Origin: Heligmosomoides polygyrus polygyrus
Taxonomy: Eukaryota; Nematoda; Chromadorea; Rhabditida; Heligmosomidae
Assembly (NCBI GenBank): GCA_947396885.1
Contig: OX377204.1
Coordinates: 7,316,001 to 7,380,000 of the forward strand
Length of the DNA: 64,000 bases
Reading direction: 5' to 3'
Part shown: positions 63,401 through 64,000 of the stretch, piece after piece
Layout: the number at the start of each line of letters is the position of its first letter
How positions within the stretch are numbered: position 1 is the first letter of the stretch
The notes under the pieces: generated by a model
What the model was told of the DNA's origin: nothing
Database searches by the model: none
The model's input: the letters and a program-made list of their open reading frames with translations, nothing else
Position numbers and translations under genes: made by a program

Positions 63401-64000
63401 AGTGGATGTTATCCTCGACGATTATCAACGCGGTAAGGCGTGATAATGGGAGAGCTGGAGGTGGAGAACCTATAAAAAGGGTAAGAGCGGTGAGGTTGCC
63501 AATTATGAATCTTCCCGCGGCTCTGCAGCAGGCGTTGCTGCATAATCTCCTCCAGTCGGTGCTGCAGTGGCCTGCATTGAACTCACCTCCTCCCCCTCCG
63601 CAGCCCACCGTCGTGGCACCGCTGACTATGGCACCAGCGATGCCGAAACGACGGTTCGAGCAGCCACCACGAACGACGGGATGGAAACGCCCCTTGGGTG
63701 AGCGCTCGTTTATATGTAGGAAGAGCTCCGATGAGGAGTAAGATTCTGCGAAGAACTTTGAAGAACGCGACCGGCCGTTGAGCCCACGAAGAGGGCCAGA
63801 AACGAACACGGTAGCTGTTCCTGCAAATGCGCGGCATCGAAAGTTTCGGACAAGTGTAACAGAGCCACTTGACACGGCGATTCCTGGTCAAGCTGTTAAG
63901 GGCGAGGAAGTCGTTAGTCCCTCGGAAGGAATGGATACGCAGATCTAAAAGAAAGGTGATGAAAATGAATAAAATGATTTTGTGGTGTTTTGTTGTTGAT

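Noticed and set aside
63159..63875. 238-codon - strand frame at the window end
   Set aside because: Opposite to the gypsy-like pol tail and low in complexity; no motif or splice support.

Overview
This is a repeat-saturated eukaryotic nuclear window, most likely from a clade V (strongylid, hookworm-like) nematode. The reasons are the extended TTTCAG-type 3' splice sites, very large introns packed with foldback elements, RTE and CR1-like retrotransposons, Tc1/mariner elements and tRNA-derived SINEs. The assignment is inferred from these features and not proven. I see no rRNA, CRISPR, operon or bacterial-style gene. Nearly all long open frames are translations of repeats.

One host gene can be followed on the + strand from about 4.3 kb to 41.6 kb. 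Ten exons between 24408 and 41585 join without a phase conflict and end at TAA (41583-41585). They encode roughly 430 residues: a short heptad segment, Ser/Pro-rich linkers, a central coiled coil, a helical '[15 protein letters not shown]' segment and a terminal heptad stretch. An exon at 6797-6873 fits the next upstream phase exactly. The start exon (4318-4464) ends in phase 0, so one further exon is needed between them; 5893-6023 is a candidate. I could not assign the protein to a named family. A second, partial gene is suggested on the - strand by a Ser/Lys-rich exon (48305 down to 47756) with good splice sites at both ends.

The rest is mobile DNA. (a) Seven short palindromic MITEs share one end sequence, GGCCGGATTCATCAACGA, and six have perfect CTG/CAG 3-bp target duplications. 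(b) A larger set of hairpin MITEs starts GGCCCGTTTATACTT or GGGCCTGTTCATACT and has TTA/TAA duplications, like Tourist/PIF-Harbinger MITEs; several are stacked at one another's TTA. (c) A tRNA-derived SINE of about 290 bp with a CTTTATC tail occurs eight times, one copy with a perfect 15-bp target duplication. (d) A second tRNA-like repeat occurs as head-to-head inverted dimers; one whole dimer is bounded by a perfect 14-bp duplication. (e) Tc1/mariner elements include a DD37E type at 14.2-15.1 kb, a DD37D type at 42.7-44.0 kb, an internally deleted mariner at 44.5-45.2 kb and an N-terminal remnant at 57.4 kb. (f) Two 1.2-kb foldbacks (39.3-40.6 and 51.4-52.6 kb) carry a transposase scrap in the loop. 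(g) Non-LTR reverse transcriptase remnants lie at 18.3-19.6, 49.4-50.8 and 55.5-56.8 kb, and a decayed Ty3/gypsy pol at 62.2-63.4 kb.

Much of this sits in introns of the coiled-coil gene, so its pre-mRNA should contain many long hairpins. The most unusual points are the inverted tRNA-like retroposon with a single target duplication around the pair, the CWG-duplicating MITE family, and two mariner derivatives that look like successive stages in making a foldback element.
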